In this document: positions 53,770 through 62,191 of the stretch, piece by piece
How the letters are laid out: every line of letters begins with the position of its first letter
Numbering within the stretch: the first letter of the stretch is position 1
NCBI RefSeq assembly: GCF_042466685.1
Contig: NZ_CP170448.1
Span: 3,100,001-3,164,000 of the forward strand
DNA: 64,000 nt
Direction of reading: 5' to 3'
Source of the DNA: Vreelandella sp042466685
Lineage (GTDB): Bacteria > Pseudomonadota > Gammaproteobacteria > Pseudomonadales > Halomonadaceae
Program-made: the position numbers and the translations under genes
Notes under the pieces: generated by a model
Told to the model about the DNA's origin: nothing
What the model saw: the letters and a program-made list of their open reading frames with translations, nothing else
The model's database searches: none

Positions 53770-55338
53770 ATGTCCCTGGAAGAACTGCATCTTAATCTAC
53801 GCAACCTAATGAGCGATGACTACGATCAGCTCAAGGCGTTGATGGACGCTGTCTATCACGATATCGGCGGGTCATGGCCGAAACACACCATCGACAAATT
53901 GATTCAGGAATTCCCCGACGGCCAAATCGCCATAGAAGACGATGGCCTTCTGGTGGGCGTAGCACTCACCGTGCAGGTGGATTACGACGAATTCTCCAAC
54001 CCGCATAAGTACGATGACCTGATCGGCCATCGTGAGATCATCCTCAACGACGAGGATGGCGACGCTATGTATGGGCTGGATGTACTGATTCACCCGGACT
54101 ACCGGGGTTATCGACTGGGCCGCCGCCTTTACGAAGCGCGTAAAGAGCTGTGCCGCTCCATGAACCTACGGGCGATCCTTGCCGGTGGACGCATTCCTGA
54201 GTACCACCAGCACGCCGATGAACTCACGCCTGCTCAATATATCGATAAAGTCTCACGTAAAGAGATCTACGATCCGATCCTCTCTTTCCAGCAGGCCAAT
54301 GACTTCCAGGTAAAGCGCCTACTGCGCAAATACCTACCGGAAGATGAGCAGTCGCGGGGTTACGCCACCCTGCTGGAGTGGAACAACATTCTATTTGAGC
54401 CCGCGGCCAGCGTGCTTGATAACAAACCGACCCAGGTGCGGGTGGGCGCGGTGCAGTGGCAGATGCGTGAGTTCTCCTCGGTAGAAGCCGCGCTTCAGCA
54501 GATCGAGTACTTCGTCGACGCGCTCTCCGACTACCAGAGTGACTTTGCGGTATTTCCAGAGCTGTTCAACGCACCGTTGATGGGCCTTCAAGACCGCGCC
54601 GCTCAACAGGATCAAATGGGCGCAATTCGCTTTTTGGCCGGTTTCACCGAGCGCTTTAAGTCTGAACTGTCGCGTATGGCGGTCTCCTACAATATCAATA
54701 TTGTTGGCGGCTCGATGATTGAAGTGGGGGACGATGACCGACTCTACAACATCGCCTACCTGTTCCATCGCGACGGCACCGTTGAGCGCCAGGCCAAGCT
54801 ACACATTACCCCACAAGAGCGCCGCGACTGGGTAATCGAGGGCGGCGATGAGCTACAGGTGTTCGATACCGACGCCGGCCGCGTGGGCATTCTAATTTGC
54901 TACGACGTGGAGTTTCCAGAGCTGGGCCGGCTGCTGGCTGACCAGGATATGGACATTCTGTTTGTGCCCTTCTGGACCGATACCAAAAACGGTTACCTGC
55001 GTGTGCGCCATTGTGCCCAGGCGCGGGCGATAGAGAACGAGTGCTACGTCGTACTCTGCGGCAGCGTCGGCAACCTGCCTTCCATTGAAAACCTGGATAT
55101 CCAGTACGCCCAATCAGCAGTGTTTTCCCCCTCTGACTTCGCCTTCCCCCACGATGCGGTGCTGGCGGAAACCACGCCCAATACCGAGATGATCTTCTTT
55201 TCGGACTTGGATCTCACTCGCCTAACGGTAGTACGCGCCGAAGGCTCTGTGACCAACCTTAAAGACCGCCGCAAAGACCTATTTGATCTGCGTTGGCGCG
55301 ACTGGTCGTGGAAATCGGGTGCTAATTTGGAAGAGTGA
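53770..55338 (+). CDS. GNAT acetyltransferase-carbon-nitrogen hydrolase fusion
   Basis: This is a 522-aa two-domain protein. The GNAT fold occupies about 8-190 with the acetyl-CoA loop RGYRLGRRLYEARK. The nitrilase-superfamily domain occupies about 222-510 with the catalytic triad Glu264 (FPELFN), Lys343 (AKLHIT) and Cys377 (ICYDVEFPE). The pair is a known fusion, thought to handle an amide substrate, but no reaction is established. Confidence 0.9.
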   Translation: MSLEELHLNLRNLMSDDYDQLKALMDAVYHDIGGSWPKHTIDKLIQEFPDGQIAIEDDGLLVGVALTVQVDYDEFSNPHKYDDLIGHREIILNDEDGDAMYGLDVLIHPDYRGYRLGRRLYEARKELCRSMNLRAILAGGRIPEYHQHADELTPAQYIDKVSRKEIYDPILSFQQANDFQVKRLLRKYLPEDEQSRGYATLLEWNNILFEPAASVLDNKPTQVRVGAVQWQMREFSSVEAALQQIEYFVDALSDYQSDFAVFPELFNAPLMGLQDRAAQQDQMGAIRFLAGFTERFKSELSRMAVSYNINIVGGSMIEVGDDDRLYNIAYLFHRDGTVERQAKLHITPQERRDWVIEGGDELQVFDTDAGRVGILICYDVEFPELGRLLADQDMDILFVPFWTDTKNGYLRVRHCAQARAIENECYVVLCGSVGNLPSIENLDIQYAQSAVFSPSDFAFPHDAVLAETTPNTEMIFFSDLDLTRLTVVRAEGSVTNLKDRRKDLFDLRWRDWSWKSGANLEE

Positions 55339-55413
55339 GGAGTAAAATGTGAGGTGTGAGGTGTGAGGTGTAAAGCAAATCACCAACGCTCATAATAAAC
55401 TCGCCACCATATA

Positions 55414-55446
55414 CAACGGCGCCGCCCAATTTGGGCGGCGCCGTTG
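55414..55446. terminator. Bidirectional terminator between the fusion gene and the ATL gene
   Basis: A 14-16 bp perfect stem (caacggcgccgccc / gggcggcgccgttg around aattt) is followed on the plus strand by TTTT. Three 7-bp GTGAGGT repeats lie just before it (about 55349-55370). Confidence 0.85.
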
Positions 55447-55466
55447 TTTTAAAAATACCTTAAAGC

Positions 55467-55766
55467 TTAATCAGGCCAAACGAGGTGCGCTGGTATGCGG
55501 CCTTTGGCATCGAACAGCACGCCTTCATCGCGCAGTTTGCGGTGCTGGCGTTCGGCGCCGCCGTGATCGGCGAGCTTCAAAGAGGAGGCAATCACTCTGT
55601 GCCAGGGGAGCTGATGGCCATCCGGCAGATGCCGCATGGCGGAACCTACCATGCGTGGGGTGGCACCTTCGGTCATGGCGGCAATGCGGCCATAGGTGGT
55701 CACGCGTCCCGGCGGAATTTGATCGACAATGGTGTAGATCTGTTCGAGCAGTTCCGGCCGGGCCAT
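55467..55766 (-). CDS. Alkyltransferase-like (ATL) DNA-damage recognition protein
   Basis: This is a 99-aa protein with the MGMT DNA-binding fold (GRVTTYGRIAAM, arginine-finger region PRMVGSAMRHLP). The active-site motif reads PWHRVI, with Trp replacing the alkyl-acceptor Cys, which defines ATL proteins. They bind O6-alkylguanine and pass it to nucleotide excision repair without repairing it themselves. AAGGAG precedes the ATG. Confidence 0.92.
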   Translation of the reverse strand: MARPELLEQIYTIVDQIPPGRVTTYGRIAAMTEGATPRMVGSAMRHLPDGHQLPWHRVIASSLKLADHGGAERQHRKLRDEGVLFDAKGRIPAHLVWPD

Positions 55767-55832
55767 GTGATTCTCCTTCTATTATTCCTTGAGAGGCCTT
55801 GAGATATTCCTTGAGAGCGCGCCTAAGCGTGC

Positions 55833-56441
55833 TTAAAGCCCCTCAACCAGTTGATCGATCGCCTGGAAAGCTTCTTTAAGGGCAACAGCGCGATGCTGAT
55901 CCCCCATGTTCAGGCCTTCTGCGTAAACCACGTCTACATCGGTAATGCCCATCAAGCCTAGCATGCTTTTAAGATGTGGCGTCTGGCTATCCATCTCGGT
56001 GCCGGCATACATGCCGCCACGAGCTGCCAGAATAATTGCCCGCTTGCCCTCCACCAAGCCTTGAGGGCCATTTTCGGTATAACGAAACGTTTCACCGGCC
56101 CGCAGTACTCGGTCAAACCAGGCCTTGAGCTGCGAAGGAACGCCCAGGTTATACATGGGCACGGCGATCACCAAAACATCATTGGCGCGCAACTCAGCCA
56201 GCAGTTCGTCAGAACGCACGGCTAACGCCTGCTGCTCGGCAGTACGCTCTGCGGCCGCCACTTGCCAAGCACCTAGTTCGCTAATATCCAAGTGAGGCAG
56301 TGTGTTCTTGACGACATCACGCTGGGTGACCTCGATATCGTTGCGGGCATTAGCCTGTTCAATCAAGCGATTCGCCAACGCATTAGATTGACCATTATCA
56401 GCCAGAATAGAAGAAGTAATCACCAGGGCACGAGTTGTCAT
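55833..56441 (-). CDS. azoR: FMN-dependent NADH azoreductase (AzoR)
   Basis: This is a 202-aa flavodoxin-fold quinone/azo reductase with the phosphate-binding SSILADNGQSNAL start, PMYNLGVPSQLKAWFDRVLRAGETFRY, and AARGGMY. The ATG at 56441 has TTGGAG upstream. It reduces quinones and azo dyes, likely for protection against electrophiles. Confidence 0.93.
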   Translation of the reverse strand: MTTRALVITSSILADNGQSNALANRLIEQANARNDIEVTQRDVVKNTLPHLDISELGAWQVAAAERTAEQQALAVRSDELLAELRANDVLVIAVPMYNLGVPSQLKAWFDRVLRAGETFRYTENGPQGLVEGKRAIILAARGGMYAGTEMDSQTPHLKSMLGLMGITDVDVVYAEGLNMGDQHRAVALKEAFQAIDQLVEGL

Positions 56442-56567
56442 TGAAAGCTCCAAAATCATTAAAGGGAAGGATTGGGAGCTATTCTACGGCGCTTTCTAAT
56501 AAGCAAAAGCGCAACGTTTTCCGACTTGTATTCGATTAAATCGAATCATACCAGCACCAATAAAAAA

Positions 56568-56594
56568 CCCCGCGTCGCAAAATGCGAGACGGGG
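56568..56594 (-). terminator. Terminator after the AGCS symporter
   Basis: A 12-bp stem with one 2-nt mismatch (ccccgcgtcgca / tgcgagacgggg, loop aaa) is followed on the minus strand by six T residues, about 60 nt past the symporter stop. Confidence 0.85.
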
Positions 56595-56654
56595 CGCGGC
56601 CAGCCTACTAAACGCCTTGGACTCGTCTAGTGCAGCTCGTTTGGCTCAACTCAA

Positions 56655-58103
56655 TTACTTTTTAGGCCAGGCCTTTGGATCAACCTTATCAACCAGCTTG
56701 GGGAAGCGGCTGGGGTCGAAAACCGGCTCTTTGCCCGCTTTCAACTGCCTTTCGTAGTCGCGGAAGAGTGAGAAAGCCACTGGCGACAGCATGAGAATCG
56801 CGACCAGGTTAATAATCGCCATCATGCCCATGGAGAGGTCGGCGAAGTTCCAAATCGCCCCCAGGCTTGCCACCGAGCCAATCATGATCATTGCCAGCAC
56901 CGCTAAGCGGTATATAAACACGGCAACCGGGGCGCGGCGCCCGGCCAGATACTCAATGTTGGACTCGCCATAAGAGTAGTTGGCAATCACCGATGTGAAC
57001 GCAAACAGCAGAATAGCCACCGCGACGAACATGCCGCCCCACTCGCCCACATGGCTTGAGAGCGCCATTTGGGTCAACTGAATGCCGTTATTCTCCTCCC
57101 CCGCCATTAGCTCCGGGCCGGCCATAATGATAATGGCCGCCGTGGCAGTACAGATCACCAGCGTATCCAGAAACACCCCAAGCATCTGAATAAAGCCCTG
57201 AGCAGCGGGGTGATCGGGCCGCGTAGAGGCTGTGGCTGCCGCGTTGGGCGCTGAGCCCATGCCCGCTTCATTGGAAAACAGCCCGCGCTGAATGCCGTTC
57301 ATAATCGCCTGGGAAACCGCGTAGCCTACTGCCCCACCGGCCGCCTGCTCAAAGCCAAAAGCACTACGCACAATAGCCATGATCGCAGCGGGTAAGTCGC
57401 TGATATTCAGCCCTACCACCACCAGCGCCAGAATTAAGTAGAGCAGCGCCATCAGCGGTACAACAAGCTCAGCCACCTTGGCAATCGACTTCAAACCGCC
57501 AAAGATGATCGGAGCAACCACCGCCATCAACACTAACCCCATTGCCCAGGTGGGAACGGCAAATGCCTGCTCCATGGCCTGGGCGATAGAGTTGGCCTGC
57601 ACGCTGTTGAACGCCAACCCAAAGGCAATAATCAAACAGATAGAGAATAAAACGGCCAGCCAGCGCAAGCCCAAACCACGCTCAATATAACGTGCGGGGC
57701 CGCCACGGAAGGTGTTGTCGCCGTGGTCGGTTTTATATGCCTGGGCTAGGGTGGACTCAACAAAGCTTGTCGCCATCCCCACCATGGCGGTCATCCACAT
57801 CCAGAAAATGGCACCAGGGCCACCCAAAGAGATAGCCACCGCGACACCCGCAAGGTTACCCGTGCCGACTCGGGCCGCTAGGCTGGTGGAGAGCGCTTGA
57901 AACGAAGAGATACCACCATTTGATTGGCGGGAACTGCCCAGCAGCTTGAACATATGGCCGAAATAGCGCAGCTGAATAGCGCGGGTCAGCACCGTAAAAT
58001 AGAGGCCTGCGCCTATCAGCAGGTAAATCAGCACACTGCCCCAGAGCAGACCGTTGCCGCGATCCACCAGCGATGTCAGCAGTGGAGGAAGAGTAAAATC
58101 CAT
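56655..58103 (-). CDS. Alanine/glycine:cation symporter (AGCS family)
   Basis: This is a 482-aa protein with about 11 membrane segments and the AGCS signatures VGTGNLAGVAVAISLGGPGAIFWMW and GMGSAPNAAATA. It uses Na+ (or H+) to import alanine, glycine or a relative. The ATG at 58103 is preferred over the GTG nine bases upstream. Confidence 0.93.
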   Translation of the reverse strand: MDFTLPPLLTSLVDRGNGLLWGSVLIYLLIGAGLYFTVLTRAIQLRYFGHMFKLLGSSRQSNGGISSFQALSTSLAARVGTGNLAGVAVAISLGGPGAIFWMWMTAMVGMATSFVESTLAQAYKTDHGDNTFRGGPARYIERGLGLRWLAVLFSICLIIAFGLAFNSVQANSIAQAMEQAFAVPTWAMGLVLMAVVAPIIFGGLKSIAKVAELVVPLMALLYLILALVVVGLNISDLPAAIMAIVRSAFGFEQAAGGAVGYAVSQAIMNGIQRGLFSNEAGMGSAPNAAATASTRPDHPAAQGFIQMLGVFLDTLVICTATAAIIIMAGPELMAGEENNGIQLTQMALSSHVGEWGGMFVAVAILLFAFTSVIANYSYGESNIEYLAGRRAPVAVFIYRLAVLAMIMIGSVASLGAIWNFADLSMGMMAIINLVAILMLSPVAFSLFRDYERQLKAGKEPVFDPSRFPKLVDKVDPKAWPKK

Positions 58104-58204
58104 GAAAAGCACGCCTTTTTAAACAGTGAAGGCGCTTCATTTTTCACGGTTGCACCAAAATGGCAAGAAAATTGGCAAAAAGACGTTCAATCAGCAACAA
58201 CCAC

Positions 58205-59071
58205 TTAGCCCAGTGAATCAACGAGCCACTGCCAAACCAGTGCGGCTTCATCGCTGACGTGGCGTCGGCTAGGGCGCACCAGCCAGAAGCGTTCATCGCT
58301 GGGTACACTCAGCTCAAAAGGCGCCACCAAGTCGTTGTGCTGCTCCATTAAGCGCCGGTGGGTTAGCGCGATACCCCCACTCTGGCTCGCCAGGGCCAAT
58401 GTCATGACTTGATTGTCGCAAGTGAGCGACCAGCACTGCGCCTCCAGATGGGCAACGCCCGCCTCCTGTAGCCACCCCGGCCACCCGACCCCAAATCCCA
58501 CTGCATGAAGCAGCGTATGCCCCGCCAAATCACTTGGCTCGGTTAGCATCTCCGCTAAGGCTTGCGAGCAAACAGGCAGCAATTGCTCTTCGCCTAGCGG
58601 CTGCATTTCAACGCCCGTCCACTCTCCTTTGCCATAACGAATTTCGATATCGGCCCCTTCGGGGCCAAAGTCGTCCGGCCAGATAGCGCTCACTAGGCGA
58701 ATCGCCACCTGAGGGTGAGCGTGGTGGAAAGCAATCAATCGCGGCGCCAGCCACGACTGCTGAATGATCGGCGTGGCCCGCAGCGTCACCGGCTGTTCAG
58801 AGGTGCTGCCAAACACTTCCAGGGTGCCTTCGCTAATACGCACAAAGGCATCGTGAATACTTGGCAGCCACGCCTGCCCGGCGGGGGTGAGCGTCAAACT
58901 GCGCGCATGGCGCACAAACAATTTCTGCCCCACCCGGTCTTCCAGCAGCCTGACTCGCTGACTAATGGCCGCTTGAGTGACACCCAGTTCATTGCCGGCG
59001 GCAGTAAAACTCAAAGTGCGCGCCGCAGATTCAAATGCTTGTAGCCATAGTAGAGGGGGTAACTGACTCAT
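58205..59071 (-). CDS. LysR-family transcriptional regulator (GcvA-like)
   Basis: This is a 288-aa protein with the N-terminal winged HTH (LQAFESAARTLSFTAAGNELGVTQAAISQRV) and a periplasmic-binding-like effector domain. It belongs to the GcvA subgroup by its ESAARTLSF start. It is divergent from the gamma-butyrobetaine hydroxylase-like gene, sharing about 160 nt, which suggests it controls that gene (inference). Confidence 0.92.
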   Translation of the reverse strand: MSQLPPLLWLQAFESAARTLSFTAAGNELGVTQAAISQRVRLLEDRVGQKLFVRHARSLTLTPAGQAWLPSIHDAFVRISEGTLEVFGSTSEQPVTLRATPIIQQSWLAPRLIAFHHAHPQVAIRLVSAIWPDDFGPEGADIEIRYGKGEWTGVEMQPLGEEQLLPVCSQALAEMLTEPSDLAGHTLLHAVGFGVGWPGWLQEAGVAHLEAQCWSLTCDNQVMTLALASQSGGIALTHRRLMEQHNDLVAPFELSVPSDERFWLVRPSRRHVSDEAALVWQWLVDSLG

Positions 59072-59233
59072 GAAAAAGGAACCTATAAATAAAATGACAC
59101 CTTAGGGGCCAGATTAATCGTTTGTCACTGCCGCAGCTACTCCCCATCCTAGATAGCACTTACGCAAATCCCCTGAGGCATGCCTATAAAACCGCTGCTG
59201 GCACTGGCACTTAGGGAGCGAATTGGAGTTCAC

Positions 59234-60406
59234 ATGAACAGCGCGTTACAAACCTCACCTCAGGATCACGCCCCCGAAATGGGCGAATTAGCGCCTTATC
59301 ACTCAAGCCCGGCACTCATACAAGCCACGCTGACTCAGCAAGGCGTAGCCCTAACGTGGCAAGAGGGTCACCAAACGACCCTGCCCCTGCGTTGGCTACG
59401 TGATCACTGCGCCTGCCCGGCCTGCCGCCACCCACAGACCCGCGAACGGCTTTACCTGCCCCTTGAACCCATCACCGAGCCACCCAGTGTTGCGCTGCTG
59501 GAGGGCCACTTGCACCTTACCTGGCAGGATGGTCACGTCAGTGCCTTTCATAGCGGCTGGTTATACCAGCGCCGTCCAGAGGCCGCGCTAGCCTCAGCCG
59601 TTCCAAAAGTCGCTCCGTGGGAAGATGACTTTGCTCCCGAGCGCATTCGCCATAGCGACTTTTTAACTCCAGAGGGCGAAAAGGCCTGGCTGACCGCCAT
59701 GCTGCGGGACGGGCTGGCATTGATCACCGATGGCCCCCTGGTGGAAGAGGAAGTGAGCCGTTTAGCCGAACGTATTGGCCCCCTGCGTGCCACCAACTTT
59801 GGCGCTCGCTTTGACGTACGCTCCAAACCCAACCCTAATAACGCGGCCTATACTGCCGTGGGGTTACCGCTGCATATTGACCTGCCAAACTGGCGGCAGC
59901 CGCCGGATATTCAGCTGCTCTACTGCCTACAAAATGGTGCCAGCGGCGGCGAATCGCTGTTTGCCGATGGTGCGCGTGTGGTTGAGGCCCTGCGCCAGCA
60001 AGACCCGGCAGCGCTCGCGATTCTTAGCGAAACGCCCATCGACTTTCGCTTTCAGGATGAAACCCACGATATTTCCATGCGGGCACCGGTGGTCACCCTG
60101 GATAGCGCAGGCAATCTGGTCGAAATGCGCTTAAACAACTGGATTCGCGATGCCCTCCACCTGCCGGTAGAGCAGATGGATGCCTGGTACAGCGCCTACG
60201 CCCTGCTATGGAAGCTGTTTCACAGTGAAGCGCATCAGTTGGAGTTCACTCTTCTCCCAGGGCAGATGGTCGCTTTTGATAATCGCCGGGTACTCCACGG
60301 GCGGCGCGAATTTGATCCCAACAGCGGCGCACGCCATTTACAGGGCACCTATTTAGACCGCGATATGCTGGCTTCACGCCTCCGCGTGCTGGCTCGCAAC
60401 GTTTAG
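59234..60406 (+). CDS. Gamma-butyrobetaine hydroxylase-like 2-oxoglutarate dioxygenase
   Basis: This is a 390-aa two-domain protein. The N-terminal zinc domain (about 35-125) has ligands in HCACPAC (Cys59, Cys61, Cys64). The TauD/TfdA dioxygenase domain has iron ligands His214, Asp216 and His355 and an oxoglutarate-binding Arg nearby. This layout is that of gamma-butyrobetaine dioxygenase, which makes L-carnitine. The ATG at 59234 has TTGGAG upstream; the reading from 59180 does not. The quaternary-amine binding protein gene follows after 65 nt. Confidence 0.88.
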   Translation: MNSALQTSPQDHAPEMGELAPYHSSPALIQATLTQQGVALTWQEGHQTTLPLRWLRDHCACPACRHPQTRERLYLPLEPITEPPSVALLEGHLHLTWQDGHVSAFHSGWLYQRRPEAALASAVPKVAPWEDDFAPERIRHSDFLTPEGEKAWLTAMLRDGLALITDGPLVEEEVSRLAERIGPLRATNFGARFDVRSKPNPNNAAYTAVGLPLHIDLPNWRQPPDIQLLYCLQNGASGGESLFADGARVVEALRQQDPAALAILSETPIDFRFQDETHDISMRAPVVTLDSAGNLVEMRLNNWIRDALHLPVEQMDAWYSAYALLWKLFHSEAHQLEFTLLPGQMVAFDNRRVLHGRREFDPNSGARHLQGTYLDRDMLASRLRVLARNV

Positions 60407-60471
60407 CGTCATCCAATAATAACTGTTGAACGACAACACCTATCCAGACAAAAACCAAGCAAGGAGATCCC

Positions 60472-61410
60472 ATGACACACCTTAAACCTCTCACCTCAAG
60501 CATTGCCTTCGCCACCGCTACGCTATTCGCCTCGGCAGTTCATGCCGACGACCAAACCCTAGATTTTGGGGTACCCGCCTGGCCCGGCATTACGGTTAAA
60601 ACCGCCATTGCTGAAAAACTGTTAAACCCACTCGGTTACGAAACCAGCACTCACGACATTGGCCTACAAGTCATTTATCAAGGGATCGAAAGCGGCGATA
60701 TCGACGCCTTCCTGGGTGCTTGGCTGCCCGCCCAGAGGGAAATGTTCAATCCGCGCAAGGAGTCAGGCGTACTTATCGATGTCGCCAACAACGTCGATGG
60801 CGCACAAATGACCCTGGCCGTGCCGGAATACCTGTATGAGAGCGGCATTCAAAGCTTTGCTGATCTGGATGAAAATCGCGAACAATTCGACGGCGAGATC
60901 TATGGCTTTGGGGCAGGCTCCGCCGCCAGCGAGATTCTCCACAATGCCATTGATAACGACACTTGGGGCCTAGGCGACTGGCAGATCGTCGATACCAGTG
61001 AAGTCGGCATGCTTTCCGCTGCACGTGATGCCATTTCCCGTGAAGAACCGATTGTCTGGGTAGGCTGGACGCCCCACTGGATGAACCTTGAACTGCCCAT
61101 GCGCTACCTGGAAGACCCCGAAGACCTGTTCGGTGAGAATAACGGTGAAAGCGATGTGCTGACGCTGCTGCGCAGTGATTATGCTGAAGCCAACCCCAAT
61201 GTGGTGACCTTCTTTGAGCAGTTCACCTTCTCCGCAGAAGAGCAGAGCTGGATGATTCAGGTGTTTGGCCAGGAAGAGCAAGACCTTAACGATGTCGCCG
61301 AACAGTGGATCAACGACCACCCGGAACGCATTGAAGCCATGCTGGCAGACGTCACCACCACTGACGGCGCCCCTGCCTGGCCGGTCATTGAAGCCCAGCT
61401 CGACAACTAA
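60472..61410 (+). CDS. Periplasmic quaternary-amine binding protein (OpuAC/ChoX/CaiX type)
   Basis: This is a 312-aa protein with a signal peptide cleaved after VHA (about residue 25) and an OpuAC domain. Trp residues expected to form the aromatic cage are seen in GVPAWPG, LGAWLP and VGWTPHWMN. AAGGAG precedes the ATG. No ABC permease or ATPase gene is adjacent, so it is an orphan binding protein. Pseudomonas CaiX, CbcX and BetX similarly share one core transporter encoded elsewhere. With a butyrobetaine hydroxylase upstream, butyrobetaine or carnitine is the likely ligand (inference). Confidence 0.9.
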   Translation: MTHLKPLTSSIAFATATLFASAVHADDQTLDFGVPAWPGITVKTAIAEKLLNPLGYETSTHDIGLQVIYQGIESGDIDAFLGAWLPAQREMFNPRKESGVLIDVANNVDGAQMTLAVPEYLYESGIQSFADLDENREQFDGEIYGFGAGSAASEILHNAIDNDTWGLGDWQIVDTSEVGMLSAARDAISREEPIVWVGWTPHWMNLELPMRYLEDPEDLFGENNGESDVLTLLRSDYAEANPNVVTFFEQFTFSAEEQSWMIQVFGQEEQDLNDVAEQWINDHPERIEAMLADVTTTDGAPAWPVIEAQLDN

Positions 61411-61445
61411 CGTTTGGTGTAAACGCACCTTCATCCCATCGGACA

Positions 61446-61469
61446 GCTAGCGTATGCTAGCGCTTTTTT
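61446..61469 (+). terminator. Terminator after the binding-protein gene
   Basis: The hairpin gctagc-gtat-gctagc is followed by gcTTTTTT, 36 nt past the stop. It is nested in a wider 9-bp inverted repeat TCCCATCGG / CCGATGGGA (61434-61480), whose right arm covers the ribosome-binding site of the next gene. Confidence 0.8.
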
Positions 61470-61486
61470 AGCCGATGGGAGTGGGC

Positions 61487-62191
61487 ATGTCGCGGACATT
61501 GAGCAAGGGTGTTGGCCTGCTGGTAGTCGTCGTGCTGCTGGGCATCATGTGGCAGCTACTGCAGCGCTACGACCTACTCACCCAGGCGCGCCTTAGCGAG
61601 TTTATCGCTTATATTCGCCAGTGGCGTACCGCGCCCTGGATGTTTGCCGCGGTGATGACCACCTACGCCAGCGCGCTACTGGTGATGTTTCCGCTTAGCC
61701 TACTGGTGGTGGTAACAGGTCTACTGTTTGGCCCGATATGGGGATTGGCCTACGCCACGCTAGGCACATTGACCTCGTCTGTTGTGTCTTACTGGGTAGG
61801 CCACTGGTTAGGTCGAGAGGCGCTGATGCGCTATGGCGGGCGCCATCTGCGTGGCCTATCGGGTTACTTATCCAAGCGCGGCATTCGCACCATGACGGTG
61901 ATCAACCTGCTGCCGCTGGCACCGTTCACACTCACCAATATGCTGGCGGGTGCCTTCCACCTTAAATTTCGCGACTATATGATCGGCTCCACCCTGGGTA
62001 TTGTGCCTGGGCTGGCAGCGGTGATCCTATTGGGCAGTCAACTCGGCGCTCTTTTCACCGCGGCTTCAGCGAAAGAAATTATCCTAGCGGCTGTCGGACT
62101 CGCTGCCGGAGTTGGCCTGTTAATAGGCCTTAAGCGTTATGCCAGCCGTCGCCAAGCAGCAAAAAAACAGCCTCACCGTGAGGGTGAGTAA
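61487..62191 (+). CDS. TVP38/TMEM64 (DedA-like) membrane protein
   Basis: This is a 234-aa protein with about five hydrophobic segments and the family motif GPIWGLAYATLGTLTSSVVSYWVGHWLG (about 83-110), plus NLLPLAPFTLTNMLAG with the conserved Pro. The ATG at 61487 has GGGAG upstream. Its last 19 nt overlap the convergent glycosyltransferase gene. Members of the superfamily move lipids or maintain membrane homeostasis; exact role unknown. Confidence 0.88.
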   Translation: MSRTLSKGVGLLVVVVLLGIMWQLLQRYDLLTQARLSEFIAYIRQWRTAPWMFAAVMTTYASALLVMFPLSLLVVVTGLLFGPIWGLAYATLGTLTSSVVSYWVGHWLGREALMRYGGRHLRGLSGYLSKRGIRTMTVINLLPLAPFTLTNMLAGAFHLKFRDYMIGSTLGIVPGLAAVILLGSQLGALFTAASAKEIILAAVGLAAGVGLLIGLKRYASRRQAAKKQPHREGE

